Shown: positions 40,151 through 48,464 of the stretch, in pieces
Numbering within the stretch: position 1 is the first letter of the stretch
Layout: the number at the start of each line of letters is the position of its first letter
NCBI GenBank assembly: GCA_947451385.1
Contig: CANFYZ010000019.1
Location: 1-50,008 of the forward strand
Direction of reading: 5' to 3'
DNA: 50,008 nt
Origin: Comamonadaceae bacterium
GTDB taxonomy: Bacteria; Pseudomonadota; Gammaproteobacteria; Burkholderiales; Burkholderiaceae_C
Notes under the pieces: model-generated
What the model was told of the DNA's origin: nothing
Database searches by the model: none
What the model saw: the letters and a program-made list of their open reading frames with translations, nothing else
Position numbers and translations under genes: made by a program

Positions 40151-41038
40151 TTAAATCTTTGAAGGTTTTCCAAGCATGGCGCGCATGTCTTGCAGTGGGA
40201 TGGCACTGACCGGCTGCACCTTGGCTCGTGGCGCGGGTTTCAGCGCATGGCCGTAGATGACTTCAAAAGTCAACACCAAGCGCCCCTCTTCGTCGGGTCG
40301 AGCCAAACTCTGCAAGACCTGCAACAACTGGGCATGCCAACGGCGACCCCGCAAACCAGCAAACCGCTGCAGATTGAAATTGCGTCCCAGCTCGCGCAAT
40401 TCAACCAACAATCGCTCGGGCGTGGCGTAAGTCAGGGTAATGCGTTCCATGTCCATCACCGGTTCGGCGAAACCGGCCTCGACCAGCATGTCGCCCCAAT
40501 CGTGCATGTCGGTAAATTCATGTGCAGGCGCTGGCCAGCCTTGCGCCGCATAGGCCGACCGCAACTCACGCAGGGTGTCGGGGCCGAGGCAAGAAAACAT
40601 CAAAAAGCCATCCACCGCCAAGGCCCGATGCCATTGCGCGATCAGCGCTTGCGGATCGGCAGACTGGTGCAACAGCATGTTGGCCCAGACCATGTGCACC
40701 AGCTCTTCAGGTCCCTCGGCCGCAAAGACCACCGGCTGAGTCCAACGAGACCATCGCCACCAAGGCTTTTGCAAGGACGCTTGGGCCACCTGTAATTCTT
40801 GCGGCTGCACGACGACGGCATGCCAACGGGCTGGCTCGTAACGGGCCGCAACCTGCTGCAAGGCGGCCAAGCCACTGCGCAGTGGCTCCCAAGCCGCCCA
40901 ATGGGTGGGTTGCAACTTGATGAAGTCCAAACGCTCTTGCATCCGCCGGGCCACCTCTTCATGCAGCCACGGCGATGAACCCACCTCAGCGGTCTTCAAA
41001 AAACGACTCGCCCAGCGCAGCGCAGCCTTCGAATCCAT
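40151..41038 (-). CDS. BioC-like methyltransferase-fold protein lacking a normal SAM motif I
   Basis: The 295-aa protein has the overall plan of BioC (malonyl-ACP O-methyltransferase): ARRMQERLDFIKL, LVHMVWANMLLHQSADPQALIAQWHRAL, DGFLMFSCLGPDTLRELRSAYAAQGW, and FTDMHDWGDMLVEAGFAEPVMDMERITLTY. The glycine-rich SAM loop expected after ERLDFIKLQP is missing: the segment reads THWAAWEPLRSGLAALQQ with no GxGxG. It may bind SAM differently or be inactive. It is divergent from comF (84-base gap), as in related genomes, and no other bio gene is in the window. Confidence 0.75.
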   Translation of the reverse strand: MDSKAALRWASRFLKTAEVGSSPWLHEEVARRMQERLDFIKLQPTHWAAWEPLRSGLAALQQVAARYEPARWHAVVVQPQELQVAQASLQKPWWRWSRWTQPVVFAAEGPEELVHMVWANMLLHQSADPQALIAQWHRALAVDGFLMFSCLGPDTLRELRSAYAAQGWPAPAHEFTDMHDWGDMLVEAGFAEPVMDMERITLTYATPERLLVELRELGRNFNLQRFAGLRGRRWHAQLLQVLQSLARPDEEGRLVLTFEVIYGHALKPAPRAKVQPVSAIPLQDMRAMLGKPSKI

Positions 41039-41122
41039 GGTGGGGGGGCGAGAGATTGACAAGGATGTACCGGACAAAAGGAAAAACTGGGAAAGAGTAG
41101 CAGGGGGCAGTATATTGACTTC

Positions 41123-41890
41123 ATGTTCGTCAGACGCGTTTTAAGGCCTTCTTCAGGGCCTGCGCACGCGCCGCCGCCGGGTCTGGCGTCAGACCGTTTC
41201 TTGTCTTGGCTCCCCAGCCAATGCGCCATTTGCAGAGCCTGGCCCGCGCGGCCGGTGTGTGACACCTGCATTGCCGCGTTTGCGCAACCGCTACCCCGCT
41301 GTCCCACTTGCGCTTTGCACCTGGCCGCTGGGGTCCGGCGCTGCGGCCATTGCCTGCTGAAAGCACCCGCCTGGCAAAGTGCCTTGACTGCCGTCAGTTA
41401 CCAATGGCCTTGGACAGATGTGGTGACGCAATTCAAATACCAGTCGCAACCTGGCTGGGCCCGTACTTTGGCCAGCCTGATGTACAGCGCCCCGGGGGTG
41501 GACGATGCGCTGGCGCAAGCCCAGTGGGTCGTGCCCATTCCCTTGTCTCGGCAGCGCCTGGCTCAGCGGGGATTCAACCAATCGTTGCAGTTGGCCAAGC
41601 AACTTTCACCCCTCAAATCCAGGCATGACCTGCTGCTGCGCATCCGCGATACGCCGGCGCAGCGCAGCTTGCCGCGCGCAGAACGTTTGCTTAATTTACA
41701 AGGCGCCTTCCTGGTCAATCCCCTGCAAGCGGCCGCACTGCGCGGGCAGCGGGTGCTGTTGGTGGACGATGTGATGACCACCGGCGCATCTTTGCAAATG
41801 GCGGCGTTGGCATTGCTGGCAGCTGGGGTGTCGCACATCACCACCCTGGTGTTCGCGCGCACCGAAGAAGGCGCGCACGACGGACCCTGA
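41123..41890 (+). CDS. comF: ComF family phosphoribosyltransferase-like protein
   Basis: The 255-aa protein has an N-terminal zinc-finger-like region with paired cysteines (CAICRAWPARPVCDTCIAAF; CPTCALHLAAGVRRCGHCLL) and a C-terminal PRTase domain with the PRPP-binding loop VLLVDDVMTTGAS. QRGFNQSLQLAK is a conserved family segment. ComF proteins are linked to DNA uptake and, in some bacteria, to post-replication DNA handling; the enzymatic reaction is not known. trmL follows after 38 bases. Confidence 0.9.
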   Translation: MFVRRVLRPSSGPAHAPPPGLASDRFLSWLPSQCAICRAWPARPVCDTCIAAFAQPLPRCPTCALHLAAGVRRCGHCLLKAPAWQSALTAVSYQWPWTDVVTQFKYQSQPGWARTLASLMYSAPGVDDALAQAQWVVPIPLSRQRLAQRGFNQSLQLAKQLSPLKSRHDLLLRIRDTPAQRSLPRAERLLNLQGAFLVNPLQAAALRGQRVLLVDDVMTTGASLQMAALALLAAGVSHITTLVFARTEEGAHDGP

Positions 41891-41928
41891 TCGGCCCACC
41901 CCCGGGCGCGTCCCGCACAATACGGTCT

Positions 41929-42390
41929 ATGTTTCATATTGTTTTGGTCGAGCCCGAAATTCCGCCCAACACGGGCAACGTCATCCGTTTGGCGGCCAAC
42001 ACCGGCTGCACCCTGCACCTGGTGGAGCCGCTGGGGTTTTCCATGGACGACAAGCACATGCGCCGCGCCGGGCTCGATTACCACGAGTACGCACAGCTCA
42101 AACGCCACGCCGATTGGGCAGCGTTTTTAAGCACCGAGCAACCTGACCCGCAGCGCTTGTTTGCCATGACCACGCGCGGCTCTCGCTTGGTGCACGAGGT
42201 CGCGTTCCGGCCGGGCGATTGGTTTGTGTTCGGTGCCGAAACGCGGGGTTTGGATCCGGCTTTGCGCGACAGTTTTCCGGCCGACTGCCGCCTCAAGCTG
42301 GCCATGCGCGAAGGCCAGCGCAGCTTGAATTTGTCCAACGCGGTGGCCGTGACCGTGTTTGAGGCCTGGCGGCAAAACCACTTCGCCTGA
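41929..42390 (+). CDS. trmL: tRNA (cytidine/uridine(34)-2'-O)-methyltransferase TrmL
   Basis: TrmL methylates the ribose of the wobble nucleotide in tRNA-Leu isoacceptors. The 153-aa SPOUT protein has all three knot motifs: VEPEIPPNTGNVIRLAANTG, then FVFGAETRGLDPALRD, and LNLSNAVAVTVFEAWRQ with the conserved Asn. Length and termini are normal for the family. It lies downstream of comF on the same strand and converges with maoC. Confidence 0.94.
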   Translation: MFHIVLVEPEIPPNTGNVIRLAANTGCTLHLVEPLGFSMDDKHMRRAGLDYHEYAQLKRHADWAAFLSTEQPDPQRLFAMTTRGSRLVHEVAFRPGDWFVFGAETRGLDPALRDSFPADCRLKLAMREGQRSLNLSNAVAVTVFEAWRQNHFA

Positions 42391-42411
42391 GCGAAATGGG
42401 ACACGCCCCGA

Positions 42412-42867
42412 TCAGGGGTAGGAGCGCGACAAGGACTCGGCAATGCACACCGGTTTCTCGGTGCCTTCGCGCTCGATCGTCACTTCCCAGGCGCATTGCA
42501 TGCCTTGGTTGTCGATCGGCGTGGCTGACAACAGTTTCAGGTGCGCACGCAAGCGGCTGCCCACAGGCACCGGCGAGGTGAAGCGCACCTTGTTCAGGCC
42601 ATAGTTCACGCCCATGCGGGTTTCGGTCACGTGCACGCCAGATTGGAAAAACTTGGGGATCAAAGACAGGGTCAAGAACCCGTGTGCGATGGGCGCCCCA
42701 AAAGGCCCCGCCTTGGCGCGCTCCACATCGATGTGAATCCACTGGTGATCGCCGGTGGCGTCGGCGAACTGGTTGACCTGCTCTTGCGTGATTTGCAGCC
42801 AGGGCGTGGTGGTGACGTGTTGGCCAGCGCAAGCGGCCAGTTCTTGGAGGGTGGCAAATGTTTTCAT
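42412..42867 (-). CDS. MaoC-like (R)-specific enoyl-CoA hydratase
   Basis: The 151-aa single hot-dog protein has the hydratase-2 active-site motif in FADATGDHQWIHIDVERAK (Asp and His spaced by five residues), and GPFGAPIAHGFLTLSLIPKF and NYGLNKVRF are typical. It would hydrate trans-2-enoyl-CoA to (R)-3-hydroxyacyl-CoA, which can feed beta-oxidation or polyhydroxyalkanoate synthesis. It is the most downstream gene of a minus-strand series with flavin reductase, oxidoreductase and thiolase, after a 151-base gap. Confidence 0.88.
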   Translation of the reverse strand: MKTFATLQELAACAGQHVTTTPWLQITQEQVNQFADATGDHQWIHIDVERAKAGPFGAPIAHGFLTLSLIPKFFQSGVHVTETRMGVNYGLNKVRFTSPVPVGSRLRAHLKLLSATPIDNQGMQCAWEVTIEREGTEKPVCIAESLSRSYP

Positions 42868-42914
42868 GGGGCCACTCTAGCGCCCGCGTCGCGCAGGCCA
42901 TGTCCAGCGTGCGA

Positions 42915-42957
42915 CAAGCCCCGCTGCGGCTTGGGGATCGACAGGAACCCGGGTTCC
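42915..42957. other. Two palindromes in the flavin reductase / maoC intergenic gap
   Basis: CAAGCC-CCGCTGC-GGCTTG (42915-42933) forms a hairpin and GGAACCCGGGTTCC (42944-42957) is a perfect 14-bp palindrome. They lie in the 151 bases between the stop of the flavin reductase gene and the maoC start. No T-tract follows either, so a simple terminator is unlikely; an operator or processing site is possible. Confidence 0.35.
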
Positions 42958-43018
42958 CCTACCGCACCCGACACCTTAGCTTGCATTGAGCGCGCACTGA
43001 GCGCGCCGCCAGCCCACC

Positions 43019-43699
43019 TCAGCGCGGGGTGGCGCGCTGGGCTTTGTCGGGCGAGCCTTCCAGCCCGGCCAACAAGGCGGTGTTATCGCCACCGATCACC
43101 ATCTGGAATTGGTTGTCAACATAGGTGTAGTCGTAATAGCCCATGCGCGCCAGCGGCTTGATTTTCAGCACATCGATCAGGCCTTCGCCCGTCAGCACCT
43201 CGTCGTCAATGTGCACCGCCACCACGCGGCCAAACACCACATCGGCCGAGCCCATGGGCGGCACACCTGGAAAGCGCAGGGTGTTGAGGTACACGCATTC
43301 AAAATGAACTGGCGAGCCCGCCACCCGCGCAGGCTTGACAAGCCGTGACGCCAGCTTCTTCAAGCCCGCGTGCGCAAACTCGTCCACGCCATGCGGCAGT
43401 TCTTCGGCGGACTTGTTCACCGCTTCGCGCAAATCGTAGGTCGCCATGTTCCAGACAAACTCACCGGTGTCTTCGGCATTGCGCACCGAGTCTTTGCGAT
43501 CGCCACGGGTGTTCTGGTTGGCCGAGAACATGACAATCGACGGATTGAAGGTCACGTTTTGGAACTGGCTGTAAGGCGCCAGGTTGTGCCGGCCGTCTCG
43601 GTCTACCGTAGAAATCCAGCCGATCGGCCGAGGAATCACACAGGACTTGAACGGGTCGTGAGGCAAACCGTGGGGGGTGACGCCGGGCTCGTAATACAT
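43019..43699 (-). CDS. Flavin reductase-like FMN-binding protein
   Basis: The 226-aa protein has the split-barrel FMN-binding fold of the flavin reductase-like family: DPFKSCVIPRPIGWISTVDRDGRHNLAPYSQFQNVTF (condensed here), FSANQNTRGDRKDSVRNAEDTGEFVWNM, and GRVVAVHIDDEVL. Such proteins supply reduced FMN to a partner monooxygenase or bind flavin in other roles; no monooxygenase is in this window. It is separated by 18 bases from the oxidoreductase gene upstream. Confidence 0.88.
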   Translation of the reverse strand: MYYEPGVTPHGLPHDPFKSCVIPRPIGWISTVDRDGRHNLAPYSQFQNVTFNPSIVMFSANQNTRGDRKDSVRNAEDTGEFVWNMATYDLREAVNKSAEELPHGVDEFAHAGLKKLASRLVKPARVAGSPVHFECVYLNTLRFPGVPPMGSADVVFGRVVAVHIDDEVLTGEGLIDVLKIKPLARMGYYDYTYVDNQFQMVIGGDNTALLAGLEGSPDKAQRATPR

Positions 43700-43717
43700 G
43701 CCAACTCCTGAATGGGG

Positions 43718-44695
43718 TTACAGCAGATCAACCACCACATTGCCCAGCGCTTGCCCGCCCTCCACCGCCTCATGGGCTTGCACCATCTGCGCCAACGCAA
43801 AGCGCGGGCCGATGCTGTGTTGCAACTGGCCGGTTTGCAGCAACTCGGTCAAACGCGCCAGGCCCCAGGCCCGGTCTTCGGGCGTCAAGTCATACACCAA
43901 GAAGAATTTCAGCGTGATCGAGCCAAACAGCAGGGCCCTGAAATTCACCGGCACCTCGGGTGCATTCGAGCCGTAGCAAACCACCGTGCCATGGGCTTTC
44001 AAGGCCCCGGATGCGACCAGTTGTGCGGTGCTGGAAAAATCCATGTCGATGATGACCGACACGCCCTGCCCGTTCGTCAAGGCTTTGACGCGCTCGGCCA
44101 CCGGCTCGGTCTTGTAAAAAATCGCCTCTTGCATGCCTGCGGCCTGGGCGTGCGAGGCTTTGACGGGCGAGCCCACCGTGCCAATCACCCGTCCGCCGGC
44201 CTGCGTGACCAACTGCGTGATGTAGTGGCCCACGGCCGAGGAGGCGCCCGTGACCAACACCGTTTTATCTTTCAGGTCCCCCGCCAGGCGCACCGCCTGC
44301 AAGGCCGTCAAAGCCGGGATACCCAAACAAGCGCCAGCCGCAAAGTCGGTGCCATCAGGCAGCCAGACGGCCTGGGCCGAAGGCAAGACCATCCACTCGC
44401 TGGCCGTGCCCAGAGGGCGCGCCCATTGGCCGTTCCAGATCCAGACCCGCTCGCCCACGCGGCTGGCTGCCACACCGGCACCCACCGCGTCGATCACGCC
44501 CGCGCCGTCGCTGTGCGGCACGATGCGCGGGTCGGTCAGCGGGCGGGCCCGGCGCGATTTGACATCGGACGGGTTCACGCCCGAGGTGTGCAGGCGCACC
44601 CGCACTTCGCCGGGGCCGGGCTCGGGCGTGGGCATCTCGCCCACCACGATCACGTCTTTGGCTTCTCCGTTGTGGCTGTACCAAGCTGCTCGCAT
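43718..44695 (-). CDS. NADPH:quinone oxidoreductase-type (MDR superfamily) dehydrogenase
   Basis: The 325-aa protein starts MRAAWYSHNGEAKDVIVVGEM and has the zinc-independent quinone reductase features: SGVNPSDVKSR, PHSDGAGVIDAVGAGV, the nucleotide-binding fold VLVTGASSAVGHYITQLVTQAGG, and the C-terminal QAHEAVEGGQALGNVVVDL. No catalytic zinc ligands are seen. It would reduce quinones or enoyl substrates with NADPH. It follows pcaF by 45 bases and precedes the flavin reductase gene on the same strand. Confidence 0.9.
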   Translation of the reverse strand: MRAAWYSHNGEAKDVIVVGEMPTPEPGPGEVRVRLHTSGVNPSDVKSRRARPLTDPRIVPHSDGAGVIDAVGAGVAASRVGERVWIWNGQWARPLGTASEWMVLPSAQAVWLPDGTDFAAGACLGIPALTALQAVRLAGDLKDKTVLVTGASSAVGHYITQLVTQAGGRVIGTVGSPVKASHAQAAGMQEAIFYKTEPVAERVKALTNGQGVSVIIDMDFSSTAQLVASGALKAHGTVVCYGSNAPEVPVNFRALLFGSITLKFFLVYDLTPEDRAWGLARLTELLQTGQLQHSIGPRFALAQMVQAHEAVEGGQALGNVVVDLL

Positions 44696-44740
44696 GGGGG
44701 TTCTCCGATAGGTTGGGCGAATAGGGACAGAGCGCAGGCT

Positions 44741-45943
44741 TTAGACCCGTTCCACGATCAATGCAATGCCCTGGCCCACGCCAATGCACATGGTGCACAG
44801 GGCATAACGGCCACCGGTGTGGTGCAAGCGGTTGATGGCGGTGGTGACCAAGCGTGCACCCGAAGCGCCCAAGGGGTGACCCAATGCAATCGCACCGCCC
44901 CAGGCGTTGACGCGGGCATCGTCATCGGCCAAGCCCAACAAACGCAGCACCGCCAAGCCTTGCGCGGCAAAGGCTTCGTTCAGTTCGATCACGTCCAACT
45001 GGTCCAAGGTCAAACCGGTTTGGGCCAACACTTTTTGCGTGGCCGGTGCCGGGCCGATGCCCATGATGCGCGGCGCAACACCGGCCGTGGCCATGCCGAC
45101 CACCCGGGCTTTGGGTGTCAAACCCTGTTTGGCGGCGGTGGCCTCGTCGGCCATCAGCACGGCGCAGGCACCGTCGTTCACGCCACTGGCGTTGCCGGCC
45201 GTCACGGTACCGTCTGGGCGCACCACGCCTTTGAGCTTGGCCAGCGCTTCCAGGCTGGTTTCACGCGGATGCTCGTCTTGATCGACCACGATGGCATCGC
45301 CTTTTTTCTGCGGGATGCTGACGCCCGTGATTTCGCGCGCCAGGTGCCCGGCTTTTTGCGCAGCCACGGCACGCAGCTGGCTGTTCAAAGCCATGCGGTC
45401 CTGGGCTTCGCGCTCAATTTTGTAGTCGGTGGCCACGTTCTCGGCGGTCTCGGGCATCGAGTCCACGCCGTATTTTTCTTTCATCAGTTTGTTGACGAAA
45501 CGCCAGCCGATGGTGGTGTCGTACACCGTGTTGTTGCGGCTGAAGGCGCTCTCGGCTTTGGGCATCACAAAGGGCGCGCGGCTCATGCTCTCCACACCGC
45601 CCGCAATCATCAGGCTGGCTTCACCGGCCTTGATGGCGCGCGCGGCGGTGCCAATCGCGTCCATACCCGAACCACACAGGCGGTTGATGGTGGCGCCCGG
45701 CAGCTCCATGGGCAAACCGGCCAGCAAACTGCTCATGTGGGCCACGTTGCGGTTGTCTTCACCGGCTTGGTTGACACAGCCATACAGCAGGTCGGTGACA
45801 GCGCCCCAGTCCACATTGGGGTTGCGCGCCATCAGGGCTTTGAGCGGGATCGCGCCCAGATCGTCCGCACGCACGCTGGACAAAGCGCCGCCATAACGGC
45901 CAAAGGGGGTACGGATCGCGTCGCAAATAAAAGCTTGGTTCAT
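44741..45943 (-). CDS. pcaF: Thiolase, 3-oxoadipyl-CoA thiolase (PcaF) type
   Basis: The 400-aa protein is a degradative thiolase: nucleophile Cys in NRLCGSGMDAIG, GGVESMSRAPFVM, NEAFAAQGLAVLRLLGL, GGAIALGHPLGASGARL and the second Cys in CTMCIGVGQGIALI. The start MNQAFICDAIRTPFGRYGGA and the length of 400 residues are characteristic of PcaF, which cleaves 3-oxoadipyl-CoA to succinyl-CoA and acetyl-CoA. No other pca gene is in the window, so a general acyl-CoA thiolase role remains possible. Confidence 0.88.
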   Translation of the reverse strand: MNQAFICDAIRTPFGRYGGALSSVRADDLGAIPLKALMARNPNVDWGAVTDLLYGCVNQAGEDNRNVAHMSSLLAGLPMELPGATINRLCGSGMDAIGTAARAIKAGEASLMIAGGVESMSRAPFVMPKAESAFSRNNTVYDTTIGWRFVNKLMKEKYGVDSMPETAENVATDYKIEREAQDRMALNSQLRAVAAQKAGHLAREITGVSIPQKKGDAIVVDQDEHPRETSLEALAKLKGVVRPDGTVTAGNASGVNDGACAVLMADEATAAKQGLTPKARVVGMATAGVAPRIMGIGPAPATQKVLAQTGLTLDQLDVIELNEAFAAQGLAVLRLLGLADDDARVNAWGGAIALGHPLGASGARLVTTAINRLHHTGGRYALCTMCIGVGQGIALIVERV

Positions 45944-46060
45944 GGTTCTCGTCTCGTTAAGAAAGTAGGCAGAAGAAAAAGTTGGCAGAAGTATAGGGGG
46001 AGCGCCTGCCCGGTTCTGCCACCTGAGGCACAGCTTTCAAAAACCGCGACAATGCGGGCC

Positions 46061-46498
46061 ATGCTGATCCAACCCTCCCAAGCCGATGTGCGGCGATTTT
46101 TTTGTGGCGTGTATGCCAAGGCCCAGACCCCGGCCCCGTTGGAGCCAATGGAAATGTTGGTCAGCCAATGGATTGACGAACACCCCGAATACCACGCCGA
46201 ACTGGCCGATGTGGACGCCGCGCTGGCCAGCATGCTGAAAGCGGACGCGAACCAAGAAAACCCTTTCTTGCACCTGTCCATGCACCTGTCGATCAGCGAG
46301 CAATGCAGCATCGACCAGCCGCGCGGCATTCGCCAAGCAATGGAGTTGCTGACGCACAAGCTCAACTCGCTGCACGACGCCCATCACCAGGCCATGGAAT
46401 GCCTGGGCCGCATGATTTACGAAAGCCAAAAAGCCGGGCGCATGCCCGATGGCGAAGCCTACATCGACTGCGTGCAACGCCAAGCCACACGCGACTGA
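46061..46498 (+). CDS. DUF1841 family protein
   Basis: The 145-aa protein begins MLIQPSQADVRRFFCGVYAK and contains HPEYHAELADVDAALA, then NPFLHLSMHLSISEQCSIDQPRGI and LHDAHHQAMECLGRMIYESQ. These are conserved blocks of DUF1841, a small proteobacterial family of unknown function with several conserved His and Glu residues that could bind metal. An ATG nine bases upstream (46052) is an alternative start. The frame stays open far upstream, but that part is antisense to the thiolase and is not protein-like. The stop codon lies in an 8-bp tandem repeat. Confidence 0.85.
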   Translation: MLIQPSQADVRRFFCGVYAKAQTPAPLEPMEMLVSQWIDEHPEYHAELADVDAALASMLKADANQENPFLHLSMHLSISEQCSIDQPRGIRQAMELLTHKLNSLHDAHHQAMECLGRMIYESQKAGRMPDGEAYIDCVQRQATRD

Positions 46499-46524
46499 GC
46501 GACTGAGCGACTGAGCGACTGAGC
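46493..46524. repeat. Four tandem copies of GACTGAGC across the DUF1841 stop codon
   Basis: The 8-bp unit GACTGAGC is perfectly repeated four times. The first copy supplies the last codon and the TGA stop of the DUF1841 gene. Because 8 is not a multiple of 3, successive TGA triplets fall in all three frames, so the array is a stop in every plus-strand frame. Confidence 0.9.
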
Positions 46525-46546
46525 GGCGAAAAGACCACGCAGAAAC

Positions 46547-46575
46547 AAAAAAGCCCGCAAAAGCGGGCTTTTTTT
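46547..46575. terminator. Bidirectional terminator between DUF1841 and cytochrome c4
   Basis: AGCCCGC (46552-46558), loop AAAA and GCGGGCT (46563-46569) are flanked by an A-tract on the left and a T-tract on the right. It serves two convergent genes. Confidence 0.92.
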
Positions 46576-46593
46576 GATGTCAAGCCGAAGGGC

Positions 46594-47253
46594 TCAGCGG
46601 AATTTTGACTGGGGCACGGTCTTCAACTCGCCGTCCAACGAGCCCACGTAACCGGCCAGGGCCTTGAGTTCGTTGTTGGAGAATTGCTTGGCCACACCGC
46701 CCATCACGCCGTTGGCACGGCCCCAGGTGGACAGGTTTTCAACTTTGTAGGACTTGAGCGCGACAAACAAGAAATCTTTGTGCTGACCGGCGATCTTGGG
46801 GTAGCCCGGATCAATCGGCTTGGAGAAGTTGTCTCCGTGGCAGGACACGCAAGCGCCTTTTTTCAGCAATTCAGCCACTTTGGCGTCTGGGGCAGCGGCC
46901 ACAGGGGCAGGCGCATCGGTCTTGCCGTGTTGTTCATAGTAGGCCGATATGTCGGCAATGTCCTGGTCCGTCAGGCTGGCGGCAATGCCGCGCATGGTGG
47001 GGTGCTTGCGCTCGCCCTTTTGGTAAGCGTGCAGGGCGGCCGAAATGTACTTGGCGTTTTGGCCTGAGATCATGGGAACGCGGTACACCTCAGGAAAGCT
47101 GGCTTGGTAGCCTTTGATGCCGTGGCAGCCAATGCACATGGCAATTTTTTGTTCAGCGGCTTTGGCATCGCCCTTCACTTCTTGGGCTTGGACAGAAACA
47201 GCCGTCACAGAAGCGACAGCGAAGGCAAACAGAGAGGTCAACAGCTTGTTCAT
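46594..47253 (-). CDS. Dihaem cytochrome c (c4 type)
   Basis: The 219-aa protein has a Sec signal peptide (MNKLLTSLFAFAVASVTAVS, cleavage near VQAQ) and two class I haem-binding motifs, CIGCH (MCIGCHGIKGYQ) and CVSCH (GACVSCHGDNF). Probable Met ligands lie in HPTMRGIAASL and NGVMGGVAKQF. This is the two-domain cytochrome c4 arrangement, a periplasmic electron carrier able to feed cytochrome oxidases, including the caa3-like subunit II encoded 7 kb away. It is divergent from the MoxR gene. Confidence 0.93.
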   Translation of the reverse strand: MNKLLTSLFAFAVASVTAVSVQAQEVKGDAKAAEQKIAMCIGCHGIKGYQASFPEVYRVPMISGQNAKYISAALHAYQKGERKHPTMRGIAASLTDQDIADISAYYEQHGKTDAPAPVAAAPDAKVAELLKKGACVSCHGDNFSKPIDPGYPKIAGQHKDFLFVALKSYKVENLSTWGRANGVMGGVAKQFSNNELKALAGYVGSLDGELKTVPQSKFR

Positions 47254-47277
47254 TTTGAGAACACAATCATGTGTAGC

Positions 47278-47305
47278 TTGAGAAAAATCAACTTTGGATT
47301 ATATC
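47278..47305 (+). promoter_or_regulatory. Putative sigma-70 promoter of the MoxR gene
   Basis: TTGAGA (47278-47283) and TATATC (47300-47305) are spaced by 16 bases in the divergent region between cytochrome c4 and the MoxR gene, 58 bases upstream of its start codon. Similarity to the consensus is moderate. Confidence 0.35.
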
Positions 47306-47362
47306 GGCCGAAACCGGTTTATCCTGACAACCTCCTTTTTGAACCTCTTTGACCTCCACATC

Positions 47363-48205
47363 ATGAAATTTCAAGGCACTGACAATTACGTCTCGACCCA
47401 AGACCTGACCCTGGCCGTGAATGCGGCCATCACCCTGAAGCGGCCTTTGCTTGTGAAAGGTGAGCCCGGCACCGGCAAAACCATGCTGGCCGAAGAAGTG
47501 GCCAACGCCTTGGGCCTGAAGCTCATTCAGTGGCACATCAAATCCACCACCAAGGCCCAGCAAGGCCTGTACGAATACGATGCCGTGAGCCGTCTGCGCG
47601 ACAGCCAGTTGGGCGACGAAAAGGTCAAAGACATCGAAAACTACATCATCAAAGGGGTGCTGTGGCAAGCCTTTACCGCGGACGAACCCGTGGCCATCTT
47701 GATTGACGAGATTGACAAGGCCGATATCGAGTTCCCGAACGACTTGTTGCGCGAAATTGATCGCATGGAGTTCTATTGCTACGAAACGCGCCAACTGATC
47801 AAGGCCAAAACCCGCCCGGTGGTGTTCATCACCTCCAACAACGAAAAAGAATTGCCTGACGCCTTCCTGCGCCGCTGCTTCTTCCACTACATCAAGTTCC
47901 CCGAAGCGGAAACGATGAAGCAAATTGTCGGCGTTCACTTTCCCACCCTCAAGCAAGAACTCTTGGCGGTGGCCTTGAAAACTTTCTACGACGTGCGTAA
48001 CCTGCCAGGACTGAAAAAGAAACCGTCGACCAGCGAACTGCTCGACTGGCTGAAATTGTTGGTGGCCGAAGACATCCCGCTTGAAGCCTTGCAAAGCGCC
48101 GACCAAAAAGTCAGCGTGCCGCCGCTGGTTGGCGCGCTGCTTAAAAACGAACAGGACGTGACCCTGTTTGAAAAATTGGTGTTCATGAACCAGCGCAATC
48201 GCTGA
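47363..48205 (+). CDS. MoxR-type AAA+ ATPase
   Basis: The 280-aa ATPase starts at the ATG at 47363 (MKFQGTDNYVSTQDLTLAVN). It has Walker A GEPGTGKTMLAEEVANALG, Walker B VAILIDEIDKADIEFPNDLL, sensor 1 VVFITSNNEKELPDAFLRRC with the Arg finger, and a C-terminal helical lid. MoxR-family ATPases act as chaperone-like remodellers together with a VWA-domain protein, as in CoxD/CoxE or RavA/ViaA. The VWA partner here is the gene at 49092, separated by two small genes. Target unknown. Confidence 0.92.
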   Translation: MKFQGTDNYVSTQDLTLAVNAAITLKRPLLVKGEPGTGKTMLAEEVANALGLKLIQWHIKSTTKAQQGLYEYDAVSRLRDSQLGDEKVKDIENYIIKGVLWQAFTADEPVAILIDEIDKADIEFPNDLLREIDRMEFYCYETRQLIKAKTRPVVFITSNNEKELPDAFLRRCFFHYIKFPEAETMKQIVGVHFPTLKQELLAVALKTFYDVRNLPGLKKKPSTSELLDWLKLLVAEDIPLEALQSADQKVSVPPLVGALLKNEQDVTLFEKLVFMNQRNR

Positions 48206-48222
48206 ACACGCTGGGGCAAGTC

Positions 48223-48441
48223 ATGTTCAAACCGCTTATTTCAGAAGGCTTTGCTGACGCCATTGGTTTTCTGGGCGGCAGCGTGACAGGCTTTTGGATC
48301 GGTCGGTGGTTGGATTTGGATATTTTTGCGCCAGGTTATGGGCCCGGCACGATCGTGGCCATCTTGCTGGTCAGTTTGGGCGGTGGCATTGGTTTGCAAC
48401 TGGCCAAAGCTTGGCGTGCCAAACGCGCCTCCAAACGCTGA
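48223..48441 (+). CDS. Small hypothetical membrane protein
   Basis: The 72-aa protein has two hydrophobic segments (AIGFLGGSVTGFWIGRWL and GPGTIVAILLVSLGGGIGLQL) and a basic tail (KAWRAKRASKR). Its Gly-rich helices are like those of GlsB/AtpI-type small membrane proteins, but I cannot assign it to a family. It starts 17 bases after the MoxR gene and precedes the GNAT gene by 23 bases on the same strand, so it is probably part of this operon. Confidence 0.65.
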   Translation: MFKPLISEGFADAIGFLGGSVTGFWIGRWLDLDIFAPGYGPGTIVAILLVSLGGGIGLQLAKAWRAKRASKR

Positions 48442-48464
48442 GCGCACCGCTGGAGAGTTAGCCC

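Noticed and set aside
42944..42957. GGAACCCGGGTTCC palindrome as a terminator
   Set aside because: No T-tract follows on either strand, and it lies upstream of maoC where a terminator would break an apparent operon; kept only as an unexplained palindrome.
43712..46498. A 928-codon open frame on the plus strand
   Set aside because: Nearly all of it is antisense to the quinone oxidoreductase and thiolase genes, whose motifs are intact on the minus strand. The translation is His/Gly/Gln-rich without protein-like motifs. Only its last 146 codons (from 46061) are the real DUF1841 gene, which happens to share the frame.
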